DNA from: Verrucomicrobiaceae bacterium
Lineage (GTDB): Bacteria; Pseudomonadota; Gammaproteobacteria; Pseudomonadales; CAMLJR01
Length of the DNA stretch: 37,897 nt
Reading direction: 5' to 3'
Assembly (NCBI GenBank): GCA_028293825.1
Contig: JAQGNY010000004.1
Location: forward strand, 1-37,897
In this document: piece after piece, positions 26,285 to 37,146 of the stretch
Position numbering within the stretch: the stretch's first letter is position 1
Layout of the letters: every line of letters starts with the position of its first letter
Made by a program: the position numbers and the translations under genes
Notes under the pieces: generated by a model
Databases searched by the model: none
What the model was told of the DNA's origin: nothing
The model's input: the letters and a program-made list of their open reading frames with translations, nothing else

Positions 26285-26641
26285 CTATTTGCGAATCGGT
26301 TTACGCGGGCCCTTACGAGTACGCGCATTAGTTTTTGTGCGCTGACCACGAAGTGGCAAGCCTTTACGATGACGAAGCCCGCGATAACAACCGAGGTCAA
26401 GCAATCGCTTGATATTGATCGATATGGAGCGGCGCAAATCACCCTCAACAGTCAACTTGCCAATTTCATTGCGCAACGAATCCAATTGCTCTTCTGAAAG
26501 GCTCGAAATTTTAGCTGTTTCCGCTACACCGGTCGTTGAACACAATGCTTTTGCAGTTGTGCGACCAACACCATAAATATAAGTGAGCGAAATCACCGCA
26601 TGTTTGTTATCTGGTATGTTGACACCAGCAATACGAGCCAT
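26285..26641 (-). CDS. rpsM: 30S ribosomal protein S13
   Basis: S13 lies in the 30S head, contacting the 50S subunit and the P-site tRNA. It has 118 residues: [30 protein letters not shown] and the basic C-terminus [20 protein letters not shown]. It is first of the alpha-operon genes rpsM–rpsK–rpsD–rpoA–rplQ, and its 99-base leader holds a hairpin and a possible promoter. Confidence 0.98.
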   Translation of the reverse strand: MARIAGVNIPDNKHAVISLTYIYGVGRTTAKALCSTTGVAETAKISSLSEEQLDSLRNEIGKLTVEGDLRRSISINIKRLLDLGCYRGLRHRKGLPLRGQRTKTNARTRKGPRKPIRK

Positions 26642-26685
26642 TCAATTTACTCCAATACTCAGAACCGTCGAACCACTCGATTCGA

Positions 26686-26711
26686 AAGGCGCGGAAGTGT
26701 ATCTGCGCCTT
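26686..26711 (-). other. hairpin in the rpmJ–rpsM gap
   Basis: A perfect seven-base-pair stem AAGGCGC/GCGCCTT (26711-26705 with 26692-26686) encloses 12 bases. It overlaps the -10 element of a possible promoter, so it can form only in transcripts reading through from secY/rpmJ. It could be an attenuator or part of an S4-responsive leader. Confidence 0.4.
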
Positions 26712-26724
26712 GACGGAAAATCAA
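26696..26724 (-). promoter_or_regulatory. possible alpha-operon promoter upstream of rpsM
   Basis: On the minus strand TTGATT (26724-26719) and TACACT (26701-26696) are separated by 17 bases, four and four of six matches to the sigma-70 consensus. The predicted start is about 48 bases before rpsM. Confidence 0.4.
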
Positions 26725-26740
26725 TAACAATTAAAAGAGA

Positions 26741-26857
26741 TTAACCCTGACGCTGCTTGTGGCGCGGCTCAGTTTTACAGATGACTCGCACCGCCCCGTT
26801 TCGACGAACAACTTTACAGTTACGACAAATCTTTTTGACAGAAGCACGAACTTTCAT
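26741..26857 (-). CDS. rpmJ: 50S ribosomal protein L36
   Basis: This 38-residue protein starts [17 protein letters not shown] and ends [11 protein letters not shown]. Cys11, Cys14, Cys27 and His33 form the zinc site, so this is the zinc-binding form of L36. It lies 24 bases after secY and before the rpsM leader, its usual place. Confidence 0.97.
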   Translation of the reverse strand: MKVRASVKKICRNCKVVRRNGAVRVICKTEPRHKQRQG

Positions 26858-26881
26858 TATCAAAACTCCAACTCAAAATGC

Positions 26882-28213
26882 TTAACGAGTTAAGCCAGTA
26901 CGGCCATAATTTTTCAAATTGGCCTTCTTCATCAGCGATTCATACTGATGCGACATCAAATGCGATTGCACTTGCGCCATAAAATCCATTACCACCACAA
27001 CAACAATCAGCAGCGAGGTTCCACCGAGATAGAACGGCACGTTCCACAGCACTACCAAAAACTGAGGAAGTAAACATACCAAGGTGATGTAAAGCGCACC
27101 AAACACTGTAAGCCGCGTTAAAACACCATCAATATAATTGGCGGTTTGCTGGCCAGGCCTAATACCCGGTAAAAATGCGCCCGACTTTTTCAAATTTTCC
27201 GCAACTTCGCTCGGATTGAACATTAAAGCGGTATAAAAGAAGCAGAAAAAAACCACGAGCACAGCAAACAACAAAATATTTAGTGGCTGACCCGGACCAA
27301 TAGCCATGGCCATATCCTGCAACCACTCGGCCTTACCACTGCCTTTGCCAAACCATTGAGCAATAGAGGCCGGGAACAACAAAATAGAGCTAGCGAAGAT
27401 GGCAGGAATAACGCCCGCCATATTTACCTTCAGAGGCAAATGACTCGACTGGGCTTGGTAAACTCGATTACCGCGCTGCTGCTTGGCATAATTAACCGTT
27501 ATTCGGCGCTGGCCACGCTCTATAAAAACCACTAAAAAAATTACAGCCGCCGCGAGCAAAACAATGAACGCAAGCACGAGCCAATTCATCTCACCCTGAC
27601 GGGCTTGCTCAAGAGATTGCCCGATTGCCCGAGGCAACCCCGCAACAATCCCCGCGAAAATCAGCATCGAAATACCGTTACCAATTCCTCGCTCAGTAAT
27701 CTGCTCGCCAAGCCACATCAGAAACAACGAGCCGGTAACGAGAGACACCACAGCAACAAAATAAAATGCAAAACCGGGCGCGTAAGCCATTCCTTGCAGC
27801 GCCCCGACAGCCATTCCCGAGCCCTGAACCAATGCCAGTAACACCGTTAAATAGCGCGTGTACTGAGTTATGCGCTTTCGACCAGACTCACCCTCTTTTT
27901 TCAGCGCTTCAAGCTGAGGACTAACAGAGCTCAACAACTGAATAATGATGGAAGACGAAATATAGGGCATGATCCCCAGCGCAAAAATACTCATACGCTC
28001 AAGCGCGCCGCCAGAAAACATATTAAACAAGCCCAGAATCGTGCCCTGATTCTGACTAAACATATTTGCCAGCTTGGCGGGATCAATACCGGGGACTGGT
28101 ATGTGCGTGCCAATCCGATAAACGATTAACGCGAGCAGCAGGAAACGAAGGCGGGCCAGCAGCTCGCCCATCCCCGCTTGAGTACCAACTGATTGCGCGC
28201 TGGGCTTTGCCAT
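26882..28213 (-). CDS. secY: protein translocase subunit SecY
   Basis: The channel-forming subunit of the SecYEG translocon, through which the PEP-CTERM proteins here would also pass. It has 443 residues and about ten membrane segments. Conserved parts are [37 protein letters not shown] (plug region nearby), [14 protein letters not shown]-like [18 protein letters not shown] and [20 protein letters not shown]. The ATG overlaps the rplO stop codon by one base (TAATG), implying translational coupling. Confidence 0.98.
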   Translation of the reverse strand: MAKPSAQSVGTQAGMGELLARLRFLLLALIVYRIGTHIPVPGIDPAKLANMFSQNQGTILGLFNMFSGGALERMSIFALGIMPYISSSIIIQLLSSVSPQLEALKKEGESGRKRITQYTRYLTVLLALVQGSGMAVGALQGMAYAPGFAFYFVAVVSLVTGSLFLMWLGEQITERGIGNGISMLIFAGIVAGLPRAIGQSLEQARQGEMNWLVLAFIVLLAAAVIFLVVFIERGQRRITVNYAKQQRGNRVYQAQSSHLPLKVNMAGVIPAIFASSILLFPASIAQWFGKGSGKAEWLQDMAMAIGPGQPLNILLFAVLVVFFCFFYTALMFNPSEVAENLKKSGAFLPGIRPGQQTANYIDGVLTRLTVFGALYITLVCLLPQFLVVLWNVPFYLGGTSLLIVVVVVMDFMAQVQSHLMSHQYESLMKKANLKNYGRTGLTR

Positions 28214-28659
28214 TATTCCTCGACCTTGCCGCCAGCTTTCTCGATCGCTTCTTTAGCGCCTTTGGTAAGCGATAAACCCTTGATCACCAGAGCCTTCGTA
28301 ACGTCGCCGCTTAAAAATATTTTTGCGCGCAAAATATTGCGGGTAACGAGATGAGCGCGTTTAAGCGCATCCAAATCGATAACGGCATCTTCGATAGCAT
28401 TAAGCTCAGAAGTCCGAATCTCTGCAGAAACGCGTGCGATCCGCGAAGTGAAACCAAACTTAGGCAGACGAATTTGCAAAGGCATTTGACCGCCTTCAAA
28501 ACCAGCGCGAACCTTGCCGCCAGAACGCGACTTTAAGCCTTTGTGTCCGCGGCCAGCAGTTTTACCCAAGCCACTACCAATACCACGACCCACACGACGA
28601 CGTGCTTTTTTGTGTCCAGGTGCAGGGCTTAACTCATTTAGACGAAGTTCCGTAGTCAT
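28213..28659 (-). CDS. rplO: 50S ribosomal protein L15
   Basis: A late-assembly 50S protein. It has 148 residues from [20 protein letters not shown]. The glycine/arginine-rich [20 protein letters not shown] and the [20 protein letters not shown] stretch are diagnostic. ATG at 28659 is preferred over the upstream ATT/ATG-less extension to 28674 because relatives begin here and GAGG lies just upstream in the end of rpmD. Confidence 0.97.
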   Translation of the reverse strand: MTTELRLNELSPAPGHKKARRRVGRGIGSGLGKTAGRGHKGLKSRSGGKVRAGFEGGQMPLQIRLPKFGFTSRIARVSAEIRTSELNAIEDAVIDLDALKRAHLVTRNILRAKIFLSGDVTKALVIKGLSLTKGAKEAIEKAGGKVEE

Positions 28660-28663
28660 ATCC

Positions 28664-28843
28664 TCACTCCTCAACGCGGACGAGATAGTTAACTTTATTA
28701 ATCATGCCGCGAATTGAAGGCGTATCTTCGACTTCGACCGTATGACCAATGCGACGCAAACCCAAGCCGCTAACACATGCTCTATGAGCTTGCAGACGAC
28801 CAAAAGCACTGCGTACCTGAGTAACTTTAATTTTCTGGGACAT
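28664..28843 (-). CDS. rpmD: 50S ribosomal protein L30
   Basis: A 59-residue protein starting [20 protein letters not shown] and continuing with [20 protein letters not shown] and [14 protein letters not shown]. It matches L30 in length and sequence. It lies 20 bases after rpsE and four bases before rplO, the standard spc order. Confidence 0.97.
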   Translation of the reverse strand: MSQKIKVTQVRSAFGRLQAHRACVSGLGLRRIGHTVEVEDTPSIRGMINKVNYLVRVEE

Positions 28844-28863
28844 GACAAAAATTCCAACTCAAC

Positions 28864-29379
28864 TTAATTGAGAATCTCTTCAACTGTTTTGCCACGCTTT
28901 GCGGCAACAAAATCTGGAGAAGTGATTTCTTTTAACGCGTTAAATGTCGCGCGCACAACGTTCACAGGATTCGTCGAGCCGTAACACTTAGCGAGTACGT
29001 TATGAACACCAGCAAGTTCAAGTACAGCGCGCATAGCGCCACCGGCGATAATTCCAGTACCTTGCGACGCAGGCTGCATATAAACATGCGATGCGCCATG
29101 GCGAGCTTTAACCGCGTAGTGCAAAGTGTCGCCATTAAGATCAACTTCGATCATATTCCGACGTGCCGCTTCCATAGCTTTCTGGATGGCAGCTGGTACC
29201 TCTCGCGCCTTACCGCGGCCGAAGCCCACTTTGCCGCTGCCGTCACCAACAACCGTCAGGGCCGTAAAGGCAAAAATGCGACCACCTTTTACCACTTTCG
29301 CAACGCGATTAACCTGAACCAACTTTTCCTGGAGGCCTTCGCTGTTTGCGGTTTTGTCTTTTTGATCGTTAAACGCCAT
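28864..29379 (-). CDS. rpsE: 30S ribosomal protein S5
   Basis: S5 supports decoding accuracy and mRNA unwinding at the entry site. It has 171 residues from [20 protein letters not shown]. It includes [39 protein letters not shown] and [19 protein letters not shown] at 29379 has AAGG eight bases upstream; a longer frame to 29421 overlaps rplR and is rejected. Confidence 0.98.
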   Translation of the reverse strand: MAFNDQKDKTANSEGLQEKLVQVNRVAKVVKGGRIFAFTALTVVGDGSGKVGFGRGKAREVPAAIQKAMEAARRNMIEVDLNGDTLHYAVKARHGASHVYMQPASQGTGIIAGGAMRAVLELAGVHNVLAKCYGSTNPVNVVRATFNALKEITSPDFVAAKRGKTVEEILN

Positions 29380-29389
29380 CGCTCTAACC

Positions 29390-29740
29390 TTAGAATTCCA
29401 AGCCGCCTTCACGGGCCGCATCAGCCAGGGCTTTTACCCGACCATGATATTTAAAGCCGCTGCGATCAAATGCTACCTTCGCAATGCCGGCCGCCTTTGC
29501 GCGCTCTGCAATCAGCTTACCTACGCTGGCTGCTGCCGCTGAATTACTAGTGCTGCCGCCACGCAAAGTCTCTTCCAAAGTAGAGGCTGTTGCTAAAACT
29601 CGGTCGCCTTCTGGTGCAATGATTTGCGCGTAAATATGTTGAGAAGTGCGATGCACGCTCAACCGATTGACACGCAACTCGCGCATCTTCAGTCGCGAGC
29701 GACGAGCACGCCGGAGTCTCGATTCTGTCTTTGCGTTCAT
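29390..29740 (-). CDS. rplR: 50S ribosomal protein L18
   Basis: L18 binds 5S rRNA in the central protuberance. It has 116 residues with the basic N-terminus [33 protein letters not shown] and [20 protein letters not shown]. It lies between rplF and rpsE. Confidence 0.98.
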   Translation of the reverse strand: MNAKTESRLRRARRSRLKMRELRVNRLSVHRTSQHIYAQIIAPEGDRVLATASTLEETLRGGSTSNSAAAASVGKLIAERAKAAGIAKVAFDRSGFKYHGRVKALADAAREGGLEF

Positions 29741-29749
29741 AGTCGTGCC

Positions 29750-30283
29750 TTATTTCTTCTTGGCTTCTTTACGAAGCACGCGCTCATCGGAATAACGAAT
29801 ACCTTTGCCTTTATATGGCTCAGGAGGGCGGAAACCGCGGATCTTGGCAGCCGCCTGACCCAACGCCTGCTTATCAGCAGCGCGGAGCAAAATCTCTGTT
29901 TGAGTTGGAGTTTCTGCAGTGACACCTGCAGGCAACTCAAAATCAATAGGATGGGAGAATCCCAACGTCAGATTCAGAGTGTTGCCAGAGGACTTGGCGC
30001 GATAACCAACGCCAATAAGCTCGAGCTTTTTCTCAAAACCTTTGGTCACACCAACAACCATATTATTAACTAGCGCTCTCGCTGTTCCAGCTTGAGCCCA
30101 AGCTTGTTGGTCGGCACTCTTAACGTCGAACAATACTTTTCCGTCTTCAACGGTGATCGACACCAAGCCATGAATGCGACTCGACAGCGTACCTTTGGCA
30201 CCTTTCACAGTGACATCATTGCCGTTGAGATTGACCTCAACGCCTGCCGGTACGACAACCGGACTCTTAGCTACTCTGGACAT
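29750..30283 (-). CDS. rplF: 50S ribosomal protein L6
   Basis: L6 lies near the factor-binding site at the base of the L7/L12 stalk. It has 177 residues, made of two repeated folds: [20 protein letters not shown] and [12 protein letters not shown] in the first, and [12 protein letters not shown] and [20 protein letters not shown] in the second. It follows rpsH by 24 bases. Confidence 0.98.
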   Translation of the reverse strand: MSRVAKSPVVVPAGVEVNLNGNDVTVKGAKGTLSSRIHGLVSITVEDGKVLFDVKSADQQAWAQAGTARALVNNMVVGVTKGFEKKLELIGVGYRAKSSGNTLNLTLGFSHPIDFELPAGVTAETPTQTEILLRAADKQALGQAAAKIRGFRPPEPYKGKGIRYSDERVLRKEAKKK

Positions 30284-30307
30284 GGTATTAGCTCGTATCT
30301 CAATTCG

Positions 30308-30703
30308 TTAGAACACGGTACAAAGTACTTCACCGCCGACACCGGCCTGACGCGCTGCACGGTCGGTCATCACACCTTTGCTGGTGGAGACAATGGCAAT
30401 ACCTAAACCATTGCGAACGCGTGGCAAGTCACCCTTACCTTTATATGCTCGCAAACCCGGGGAGCTCACGCGGTCGATTTCAGCAATAACTGGTTTGCCC
30501 TGAAAGTACTTCAGGTCCAAATGCAATGTGGATTTACCGTCCACTGACTCAACACGCTGGGCAGCAATGTAACCTTCTGATAACAAAACATTGCCTAAAG
30601 CCACTTTCAATTTGGATGAAGGCATTGCAACTGCGGGCTTCCCCGCCAGTTGAGCGTTGCGGATACGGGTCAGCATATCGGCTACTGGATCTTGCATACT
30701 CAT
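30308..30703 (-). CDS. rpsH: 30S ribosomal protein S8
   Basis: A primary 16S rRNA binder and, in E. coli, the repressor of the spc operon. It has 131 residues: [38 protein letters not shown] and the end [23 protein letters not shown] at 30703 has AGGAG eight bases upstream. Confidence 0.98.
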   Translation of the reverse strand: MSMQDPVADMLTRIRNAQLAGKPAVAMPSSKLKVALGNVLLSEGYIAAQRVESVDGKSTLHLDLKYFQGKPVIAEIDRVSSPGLRAYKGKGDLPRVRNGLGIAIVSTSKGVMTDRAARQAGVGGEVLCTVF

Positions 30704-30735
30704 AAATCTGCTCCTGAAAATCTGCTAACCCGCAA

Positions 30736-31041
30736 TTACCAGCTGGCCTTAACCAAGCCTGGAACATCACCACGCATAGCTGCTTCGCGCAATTTATTTC
30801 GCGACAAACCAAACTTGCGATAAACACCGCGGGGACGGCCAGTTAACTCGCAACGACGACGTTTCCTGCTTGGGCTCGCATCGCGCGGTTGCTGCTGGAG
30901 TTTAACCTGCGCTGCCCATTTATCTTCGTCGCTGGTGCTTGGATCTTGAATGAGCGCCTTCAACGAAGCGCGCTTCACAGCGAACTTAGCTGTGATACGG
31001 GCGCGTTTCTTCTCGCGTTCAATCATCGATGTTTTGGCCAT
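30736..31041 (-). CDS. rpsN: 30S ribosomal protein S14
   Basis: A 101-residue S14 of the long, zinc-free form: it has a single Cys and no CxxC pair. Conserved parts are [36 protein letters not shown] and [20 protein letters not shown]. It follows rplE in the spc operon. Confidence 0.98.
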   Translation of the reverse strand: MAKTSMIEREKKRARITAKFAVKRASLKALIQDPSTSDEDKWAAQVKLQQQPRDASPSRKRRRCELTGRPRGVYRKFGLSRNKLREAAMRGDVPGLVKASW

Positions 31042-31083
31042 TTCCGCTACCTTTGCTAGTCAGCTGTAATGCTGCGCTTCGAA

Positions 31084-31623
31084 TCAGTTTTTAAAGGGAA
31101 AACTAAACGCGCTAAGTAACGCACGCCCTTCTTCGTCAGTACGCGCAGAGGTCGTGATAGTGATATCTAAACCGCGCAACGCATCAACTTTATCGTATTC
31201 AATTTCTGGAAAAATAATTTGCTCTGTAACGCCCATCGCGAAATTGCCGCGACCGTCAAACGCTTTAGGGCTAATACCCCGAAAATCTCGAATACGCGGA
31301 ATCGCTATGCTGATCAACCGATCAAGAAACTCATACATACGATCGCTACGTAAAGTGACCTTACAACCAATAGGCCAACCTTCACGAACCTTGAACCCGG
31401 CGATCGATTTACGCGCTTTCGTCACAACAACTTTCTGGCCGCTGATCGTTTCGAGATCTTTGACAGCGTGCTCCATGACTTTTTTGTCGCCAAGCGCTTC
31501 ACCGACACCCATATTCAAGGTGATTTTGGTGATGCGAGGAACCGCCATTATGTTGTCGATGCCTAGATCTTCTTTCAGCTTCAAGCGCAATTCGTTTTTG
31601 TATAAATCTTGTAATCTTGCCAT
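31084..31623 (-). CDS. rplE: 50S ribosomal protein L5
   Basis: L5 joins 5S rRNA to the large subunit and touches the P-site tRNA. It has 179 residues: [60 protein letters not shown] and a C-terminal [20 protein letters not shown]. It lies 17 bases after rplX. Confidence 0.98.
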   Translation of the reverse strand: MARLQDLYKNELRLKLKEDLGIDNIMAVPRITKITLNMGVGEALGDKKVMEHAVKDLETISGQKVVVTKARKSIAGFKVREGWPIGCKVTLRSDRMYEFLDRLISIAIPRIRDFRGISPKAFDGRGNFAMGVTEQIIFPEIEYDKVDALRGLDITITTSARTDEEGRALLSAFSFPFKN

Positions 31624-31640
31624 TTTGCTTCCGCTCGCAC

Positions 31641-31958
31641 TTACGCGTCGATAACTTCGCCGGTGGATTTGAAAACACGAACCTTACGTCCGTCTTCGAG
31701 AATTTTAAAACCCACTCGATCCGCTTTGCTGGTTGCCGAATTGTAGATCGCTACATTCGACACCTGAATCGGCGCTTCCTTCTCAATAATCCCACCTGCC
31801 TGGTTGAGCTGCGGGTTGGGCTTTTGGTGCTTTTTGATGAGATTCACGCCAGAAATCAGCACGCGATTATCATCAACCACTTTTGCCACTTTACCGCGCT
31901 TACCTTTGTCTTTGCCGGTCAGGACGATTACATCGTCTTCGCGTTTGATCTTGCGCAT
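31641..31958 (-). CDS. rplX: 50S ribosomal protein L24
   Basis: An assembly-initiator protein that binds 23S domain I at the tunnel exit. It has 105 residues with the KOW motif [20 protein letters not shown] and [13 protein letters not shown]-like [19 protein letters not shown]. It lies 42 bases after rplN. Confidence 0.97.
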   Translation of the reverse strand: MRKIKREDDVIVLTGKDKGKRGKVAKVVDDNRVLISGVNLIKKHQKPNPQLNQAGGIIEKEAPIQVSNVAIYNSATSKADRVGFKILEDGRKVRVFKSTGEVIDA

Positions 31959-32000
31959 AACCTTTCCTCTGCTCTCTGCCGTCGGTCTATAACGTTTACG

Positions 32001-32369
32001 TTACAGCACTTCCGGCGCCAAAGAGATAATCTTCATGAAACGCTCACTACGCAGCTCGCGCGTCACTGGTCCGAAAATACGGGTGCCGATTGGCGCCAAC
32101 TGGTTATTAAGCAATACCGCAGCGTTATCGTCGAATTTGATCAGCGAACCATCAGCGCGACGCACACCTTTTTTGGTGCGAACAACAACCGCGTTCATTA
32201 CCTGACCTTTTTTAACTTTGCCGCGAGGAATCGCTTCCTTTACGGCTACTTTAATCAAATCACCAATTCGTGCGTAGCGACGATGAGAGCCACCCAACAC
32301 TTTGATGCACATGACTTGGCGTGCGCCGCTGTTATCAGCCACTTCCAAATACGATTCTGTTTGAATCAT
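32001..32369 (-). CDS. rplN: 50S ribosomal protein L14
   Basis: L14 forms an inter-subunit bridge. It has 122 residues: [40 protein letters not shown] and [20 protein letters not shown]. It is the first gene of the classical spc group; the 44-base gap to rpsQ shows no clear promoter, so it is probably read from the S10 promoter. Confidence 0.98.
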   Translation of the reverse strand: MIQTESYLEVADNSGARQVMCIKVLGGSHRRYARIGDLIKVAVKEAIPRGKVKKGQVMNAVVVRTKKGVRRADGSLIKFDDNAAVLLNNQLAPIGTRIFGPVTRELRSERFMKIISLAPEVL

Positions 32370-32413
32370 GTTTTACTCCACACTCACTAGTGCATCAAAC
32401 GGCAATTTCGCTA

Positions 32414-32692
32414 TTAAACTGCGACAGCGTGTTCTTCAATTCGCAACAACGTCCAAGTTTTTGTTTTTGACAAAGGACGCGTTTCGTAGACTGTTACTAC
32501 ATCACCGATTTTGCATTCATTCTTTTCATCGTGTGCGTGCAACTTCGACGACCGAGTAAGATATTTTCCATACATCGGATGCTTAACACGTCGCTCGATC
32601 AAAACAGTAATCGTTTTGTTCATTTTGTCGCTGACGACCTTGCCTGTAACAGTACGTCCGCGCACTTCAACTTGAGCTTCACTCATGATCAT
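32414..32692 (-). CDS. rpsQ: 30S ribosomal protein S17
   Basis: A primary 16S rRNA binder with an OB fold. It has 92 residues if started at 32692 and 90 if at 32686, where most relatives begin (MSEAQ). The first ATG overlaps the rpmC stop as ATGA and has AAGG seven bases upstream, so I list it. Conserved parts are [20 protein letters not shown] and [19 protein letters not shown]. Confidence 0.97.
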   Translation of the reverse strand: MIMSEAQVEVRGRTVTGKVVSDKMNKTITVLIERRVKHPMYGKYLTRSSKLHAHDEKNECKIGDVVTVYETRPLSKTKTWTLLRIEEHAVAV

Positions 32693-32880
32693 TTACCCGC
32701 CTTCTGTGTGAGCACGGTTTTCAGACGCGCGATCTGGCGACGCGATTGCTTCAACAAATGCGTTTGCGTCAATTGACCAGTTGCTTTTTGAACACGCAGC
32801 TTAAATTGATCGCCAAACGATGTATGTAACTCGGCACCCAATTCATCAACTGACTTGTCACGCAGATCTTTCGCACTCAT
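32689..32880 (-). CDS. rpmC: 50S ribosomal protein L29
   Basis: A 63-residue helical protein at the tunnel exit, near the docking site for trigger factor and SRP. It starts [20 protein letters not shown] and has [20 protein letters not shown]. It is coupled on both sides: its ATG overlaps the rplP stop by one base and its stop overlaps the rpsQ start. Confidence 0.97.
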   Translation of the reverse strand: MSAKDLRDKSVDELGAELHTSFGDQFKLRVQKATGQLTQTHLLKQSRRQIARLKTVLTQKAGK

Positions 32881-33293
32881 TACATTACCGTCCGCTTAAC
32901 AAACGTAGTAGGTACCGACAGCTTCGCTGCAGCCAACGCGAAAGCTTCACGCGCCAGCACCTCAGGTACACCTTCAACTTCATACAAAACTTTGCCCGGC
33001 TGAATCTGGGCTACCCAGTACTCGACAGAACCCTTACCTTTACCCATCCGAACCTCGAGAGGCTTCTTGGTAATAGGCTTGTCCGGAAACACACGGATCC
33101 AAACTTTACCGCCACGCTTCAGATGACGAGTCAGAGCTCGACGAGCTGCCTCGATCTGACGCGCGGTCAAGCGACCCCGACCGATCGACTTCAGCGCATA
33201 TTCGCCGAAGCTTACTTTACTGCCGCGCTGTGCAAGACCCGTATTACGGCCCTTAAACTGCTTGCGAAATTTTGTACGCTTTGGTTGCAGCAT
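32880..33293 (-). CDS. rplP: 50S ribosomal protein L16
   Basis: L16 shapes the A-site region of the peptidyl-transferase centre. It has 137 residues: [40 protein letters not shown] and [20 protein letters not shown]. It lies 47 bases after rpsC. Confidence 0.98.
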   Translation of the reverse strand: MLQPKRTKFRKQFKGRNTGLAQRGSKVSFGEYALKSIGRGRLTARQIEAARRALTRHLKRGGKVWIRVFPDKPITKKPLEVRMGKGKGSVEYWVAQIQPGKVLYEVEGVPEVLAREAFALAAAKLSVPTTFVKRTVM

Positions 33294-33340
33294 CGCAGAA
33301 ACCCTTAACTTTTTTTACAGAAACAAGCAGCGCTCTGTTT

Positions 33341-34015
33341 CTAGCTTTGAGCAGTCTTCTTGGGCTTAGCTTCAGGAGCCTCACGGGTATCCAGAATCTC
33401 GCCTTTGAAAATCCACACCTTCACGCCGATCACACCATAAGTTGTGTGTGCTTCGTGCGTGTTGTAATCGATGTCCGCACGCAACGTGTGCAGCGGAACT
33501 CGACCTTCGCGATACCATTCTGTGCGGGCAATCTCTGCACCACCCAGACGACCGCTAACCATGATCTTTACGCCTTCAGCACCTTGACGCAGTGCATTTT
33601 GCACAACGCGCTTCATAGCTCGGCGGAACATAACGCGACGCTCAAGCTGTTGCGCTACGTTAATAGCAACCAGCTTGGCATCGAGATCCGGCTTGCGAAT
33701 CTCTTCAATATTAATCTGGACCGGCACACCCATTTTTTCTGCCAGGTCTTTACGCAACTTATCGACGTCTTCACCTTTCTTACCGATCACGATGCCTGGG
33801 CGGGCAGTGTGAATGGTAATGCGCGCGGTCTGCGCCGGACGCTCAATGACGATGCGACTTACCGACGCACTAGCAAGCTTCTTCTGCAGATATTCGCGCA
33901 CGCCAAGGTCGCTAACCAGTTGCAGCGCGTAATTCTTACGGCCGGCATACCAGATCGAATTGTGATCACGGATAATGCCTAACCGAATACCAGTTGGGTG
34001 TACTTTCTGACCCAT
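33341..34015 (-). CDS. rpsC: 30S ribosomal protein S3
   Basis: S3 forms part of the mRNA entry tunnel helicase. It has 224 residues from [20 protein letters not shown]. The KH domain is seen in [20 protein letters not shown], then [20 protein letters not shown] and [19 protein letters not shown] at 34015 is the family start; the longer frame to 34108 runs into rplV and is rejected. Confidence 0.98.
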   Translation of the reverse strand: MGQKVHPTGIRLGIIRDHNSIWYAGRKNYALQLVSDLGVREYLQKKLASASVSRIVIERPAQTARITIHTARPGIVIGKKGEDVDKLRKDLAEKMGVPVQINIEEIRKPDLDAKLVAINVAQQLERRVMFRRAMKRVVQNALRQGAEGVKIMVSGRLGGAEIARTEWYREGRVPLHTLRADIDYNTHEAHTTYGVIGVKVWIFKGEILDTREAPEAKPKKTAQS

Positions 34016-34031
34016 TTCGTTGTTCTCCTGC

Positions 34032-34373
34032 TCAGCTTTGGCCGTCGGCGACTTTAACCGTGATATGGCAGCTGCGTTTCGAAATACGATCAGCGCGACC
34101 TTTGGCACGAGGCATAATGCGTTTCATAGTGACGCCTTCATCAATAAAGATCGACGACACCTTCAACTCATCCACATCCGCACCTTCATTGTGCTCAGCA
34201 TTGGCAATTGCCGAGTTGAGCACCTTCTTGATCAGACTTGCCGCTTTTTTCGGGCTGAACGCTAAAATGTTCAACGCGTCTTCAACGCCTCTGCCGCGAA
34301 CTTGGTCAGCCACCAACCGGGCCTTTTGAGCGGAGATACGCGCGCCTTTCAATCGTGCGGTAACTTCCATCAT
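34032..34373 (-). CDS. rplV: 50S ribosomal protein L22
   Basis: L22 lines the nascent peptide tunnel; with L4 it forms the constriction. It has 113 residues (112 from the second ATG at 34370): [40 protein letters not shown] and [24 protein letters not shown] lies upstream at suitable spacing. Confidence 0.98.
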   Translation of the reverse strand: MMEVTARLKGARISAQKARLVADQVRGRGVEDALNILAFSPKKAASLIKKVLNSAIANAEHNEGADVDELKVSSIFIDEGVTMKRIMPRAKGRADRISKRSCHITVKVADGQS

Positions 34374-34394
34374 CTCAACCTCTTCTCAGCAAAA

Positions 34395-34670
34395 TTATTT
34401 CTTGGCTTTCTTGTCGGCTGCGTGACCTTTAAAGGTCCGCGTTACCGCAAATTCGCCGAGCTTGTGCCCAACCATGTCCTCAGAAACGAGAACCGGTACA
34501 TGTTGACGACCGTTATGCACGGCTATTGTCAGACCGACCATTTCCGGTGCGATCATCGAGCGACGCGACCAAGTTTTGATCGGACGGCGATCATTCTTCT
34601 CGACTGCCGTCTCCACCTTTTTCAACAGGTGAAGGTCTATAAATGGACCTTTCTTCAGTGAACGTGGCAC
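34395..34670 (-). CDS. rpsS: 30S ribosomal protein S19
   Basis: A 30S head protein of 91 residues: [39 protein letters not shown] and [17 protein letters not shown]. The start codon is GTG at 34670, supported by AGAGG eight bases upstream; there is no ATG near the conserved N-terminus. Confidence 0.98.
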   Translation of the reverse strand: MPRSLKKGPFIDLHLLKKVETAVEKNDRRPIKTWSRRSMIAPEMVGLTIAVHNGRQHVPVLVSEDMVGHKLGEFAVTRTFKGHAADKKAKK

Positions 34671-34719
34671 AACTTAATCCTCTTTTCCTAGCCCCAAACT
34701 TGGGAACCGAAAATCTCTA

Positions 34720-35547
34720 TTACTTGTCGTTACGACGACGCACGATTAATTTAGTTGTGCGTTTGTTATTACGTGTTTTGTAGCCCTTGGTCGGAGTGCC
34801 CCACGGCGAAACTGGATGACGGCCAGACGAAGTCTTACCCTCACCACCACCATGCGGGTGATCTACCGGGTTCATTGCCACACCGCGAACAGTTGGGCGA
34901 ATTCCGCGCCAACGATTTGCACCAGCCTTACCAATTTTGCGCAGATTGTGCTCGCTGTTGGAAACTTCACCCAACGTTGCCCGGCAATCACTTAAAACTT
35001 TACGCATTTCGCCCGAGCGCAAACGCAATGTTGCGTATTGGCCTTCGCGAGCAACGAGCTGAACAGCAGCACCGGCGCTACGAGCAATTTGTGCGCCCTT
35101 GCCTGGCTTCATCTCAATGCAATGAACCGTGCTACCTACCGGAATATTACGCAGTGGCAGCGCATTACCAGGTTTAATCGGCGCATCACTACCTGATTGA
35201 ATTTGATCCCCGGCACTCACTCCCTTCGGAGCAATTACATAGCGGCGCTCGCCATCTGCATAAAGAACCAACGCAATAAAAGCAGTGCGGTTCGGATCGT
35301 ACTCAATCCGTTCAACCTTCCCAATCACACCGTCTTTGTTACGCTTGAAATCGATCAAACGATAATGCTGACGACTACCACCACCGATATGACGGGTCGT
35401 GATGCGGCCATTATTATTGCGTCCGCCAGTCTTGTTTTTCTTCTCGAGCAGCGGGAAGTGCGGATCGCCTTTATGGAGATCTGGATTAACCACTCGCACT
35501 ACAAAGCGACGGCCCGGAGAAGTCGGTTTACTTTTTACAATTGCCAT
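34720..35547 (-). CDS. rplB: 50S ribosomal protein L2
   Basis: L2 is required for subunit association and peptidyl-transferase assembly. It has 275 residues: [40 protein letters not shown], and the essential [20 protein letters not shown] near the C-terminus containing the conserved functional His. It lies 15 bases after rplW. Confidence 0.99.
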   Translation of the reverse strand: MAIVKSKPTSPGRRFVVRVVNPDLHKGDPHFPLLEKKNKTGGRNNNGRITTRHIGGGSRQHYRLIDFKRNKDGVIGKVERIEYDPNRTAFIALVLYADGERRYVIAPKGVSAGDQIQSGSDAPIKPGNALPLRNIPVGSTVHCIEMKPGKGAQIARSAGAAVQLVAREGQYATLRLRSGEMRKVLSDCRATLGEVSNSEHNLRKIGKAGANRWRGIRPTVRGVAMNPVDHPHGGGEGKTSSGRHPVSPWGTPTKGYKTRNNKRTTKLIVRRRNDK

Positions 35548-35562
35548 TTCAACAGACTCCGA

Positions 35563-35862
35563 TTATTCCGCTGCCGTTGCAAAGTCGATATCTTGACCCT
35601 GCTCCAGACGTACGTATGCTTTTTTCCAGCTCGGCTTTTTAACAACACCGAATTTATTGCGCTTAACTTTGCCTTTCACATTGAGTGTCTGCACACCAAG
35701 CACTTTAACGCTGAAGAGTTTTTCAACTGCCTTCTTCACTTCGAGCTTGGTGGCGGTCGGCAACACCTTAAACACAACCTGATTACCTGTTTCTGCACTA
35801 TTTGCCGCTTTTTCGGAAATATGTGGGCCAAGCAGAACCTTATAAATACGCTCAGAATTCAT
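35563..35862 (-). CDS. rplW: 50S ribosomal protein L23
   Basis: L23 sits at the tunnel exit and is the docking site of trigger factor and SRP. It has 99 residues: [40 protein letters not shown] and [16 protein letters not shown]. Its ATG overlaps the rplD stop by four bases (ATGA), so translation is coupled. Confidence 0.98.
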   Translation of the reverse strand: MNSERIYKVLLGPHISEKAANSAETGNQVVFKVLPTATKLEVKKAVEKLFSVKVLGVQTLNVKGKVKRNKFGVVKKPSWKKAYVRLEQGQDIDFATAAE

Positions 35863-36476
35863 CCCAATATCTCCTCAAGCTTCTTTAGCGCCTGTACGGT
35901 GACGATCACCTTATCGAAAGCGATAAGGCTGACCGGATCCACACCGTGCGCATCGCGTACATCCACCTTGTGAAGGTTGCGCGAAGCTAAATATAAGTTT
36001 TCGGTAACTTCATCCGAAACAATCAGCGCGTCCTGCAGACCGTAATCGCCAAGCGCTTTAATCAGCAACTTGGTTTTGGGCTGATCAAGAGCAAAGCTCT
36101 CAACAACGATAAGACGATCTTGACGAGCCAACTCAGAAAGAATTACCTGCAGTGCCGCGCGGTACATTTTTTTGTTTACTTTCTGGCTGTGATCTTGGGG
36201 CTTAGCCGCAAAACTGATACCGCCGCCGCGCCATAACGGAGAACGAATTGTCCCTGCACGAGCACGACCAGTACCTTTTTGACGCCATGGCTTTTTACCA
36301 CCACCACTCACTTCGGCACGAGTCTTCTGAGCACGCGTACCTTGACGAGCACCCGCCAAATAAGCAGTCACTACTTGGTGAACGAGATCTTCGTTGTAGT
36401 CACGCGCAAAAGTCAGATCTGAAACTTGCAAAGTACCGGCTGCGCCGCTACCTGGTTTTACGATATTTAATTCCAT
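35859..36476 (-). CDS. rplD: 50S ribosomal protein L4
   Basis: L4 is an assembly protein binding 23S domain I, a tunnel-constriction protein and, in E. coli, the repressor of the S10 operon. It has 205 residues: [40 protein letters not shown] (the tunnel loop) and [20 protein letters not shown]. It lies 11 bases after rplC. It is the likely ligand of the rRNA-like element in front of rplC. Confidence 0.98.
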   Translation of the reverse strand: MELNIVKPGSGAAGTLQVSDLTFARDYNEDLVHQVVTAYLAGARQGTRAQKTRAEVSGGGKKPWRQKGTGRARAGTIRSPLWRGGGISFAAKPQDHSQKVNKKMYRAALQVILSELARQDRLIVVESFALDQPKTKLLIKALGDYGLQDALIVSDEVTENLYLASRNLHKVDVRDAHGVDPVSLIAFDKVIVTVQALKKLEEILG

Positions 36477-36487
36477 ATTCTCGCCCC

Positions 36488-37132
36488 TCAGGAATTCTTG
36501 AGCTTGACTGCGGGACGGACTAGCACATCGCCGCCGGTGGCGCCGGGAATCGCGCCTTTAATCAGCAGCAAATTACGCTCTACGTCGACTCGAACCACTT
36601 CCAGCGTTTGCACCGTGACTTGGTCAACGCCCATATGGCCGGTCATTTTTTTACCTTTGAATACACGACCAGGGCTTTGGTTTTGACCAATAGAGCCTGG
36701 AACGCGATGGGAGCGGGAGTTACCGTGGGTCCAATCTTGCGTGCGGAAATTCCAGCGCTTAACAGAACCTTGATAACCCTTACCCTTTGAAACACCGGTC
36801 ACATCAACTTTCTGACCGACTTCAAAAGCAGTAACTGTTATCTCGGAACCAACTGTCGGCGCTTCAACACCGTCTTCGAGACGAAATTCCCAAGTACCAC
36901 GCCCAGCTTCTACATTTGCTTTAGCGAAATGACCAGCTTCAGCTTTAGAAACCTTGGCAGCCTTGCGAGCGCCAGCGGTGATTTGAACGGCGCTATAGCC
37001 ATCAACATCACCAGTTTTAACCTGAGTAACGCGATTCGGGGAAACCTCAATCACCGTTACAGGTATAGATACGCCGTCGTCAGTAAAAACGCGGGTCATG
37101 CCGGACTTGCGACCGACTAAACCAATAGCCAT
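36488..37132 (-). CDS. rplC: 50S ribosomal protein L3
   Basis: L3 starts 50S assembly and reaches the peptidyl-transferase centre. It has 214 residues: [40 protein letters not shown] and [20 protein letters not shown], which carries the Gln that PrmB methylates in E. coli. ATG at 37132 has GAGG seven bases upstream. That ribosome-binding site directly follows an rRNA-like segment in the 115-base gap after rpsJ. Confidence 0.98.
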   Translation of the reverse strand: MAIGLVGRKSGMTRVFTDDGVSIPVTVIEVSPNRVTQVKTGDVDGYSAVQITAGARKAAKVSKAEAGHFAKANVEAGRGTWEFRLEDGVEAPTVGSEITVTAFEVGQKVDVTGVSKGKGYQGSVKRWNFRTQDWTHGNSRSHRVPGSIGQNQSPGRVFKGKKMTGHMGVDQVTVQTLEVVRVDVERNLLLIKGAIPGATGGDVLVRPAVKLKNS

Positions 37133-37146
37133 TTTGAAACCTCACA

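Noticed and set aside
29380-29421. Longer S5 frame overlapping rplR
   Set aside because: S5 begins at 29379 with a good ribosome-binding site.
34016-34108. Longer S3 frame starting inside rplV
   Set aside because: S3 proteins begin MGQKVHP, at 34015; the extension is an artefact of an open frame.
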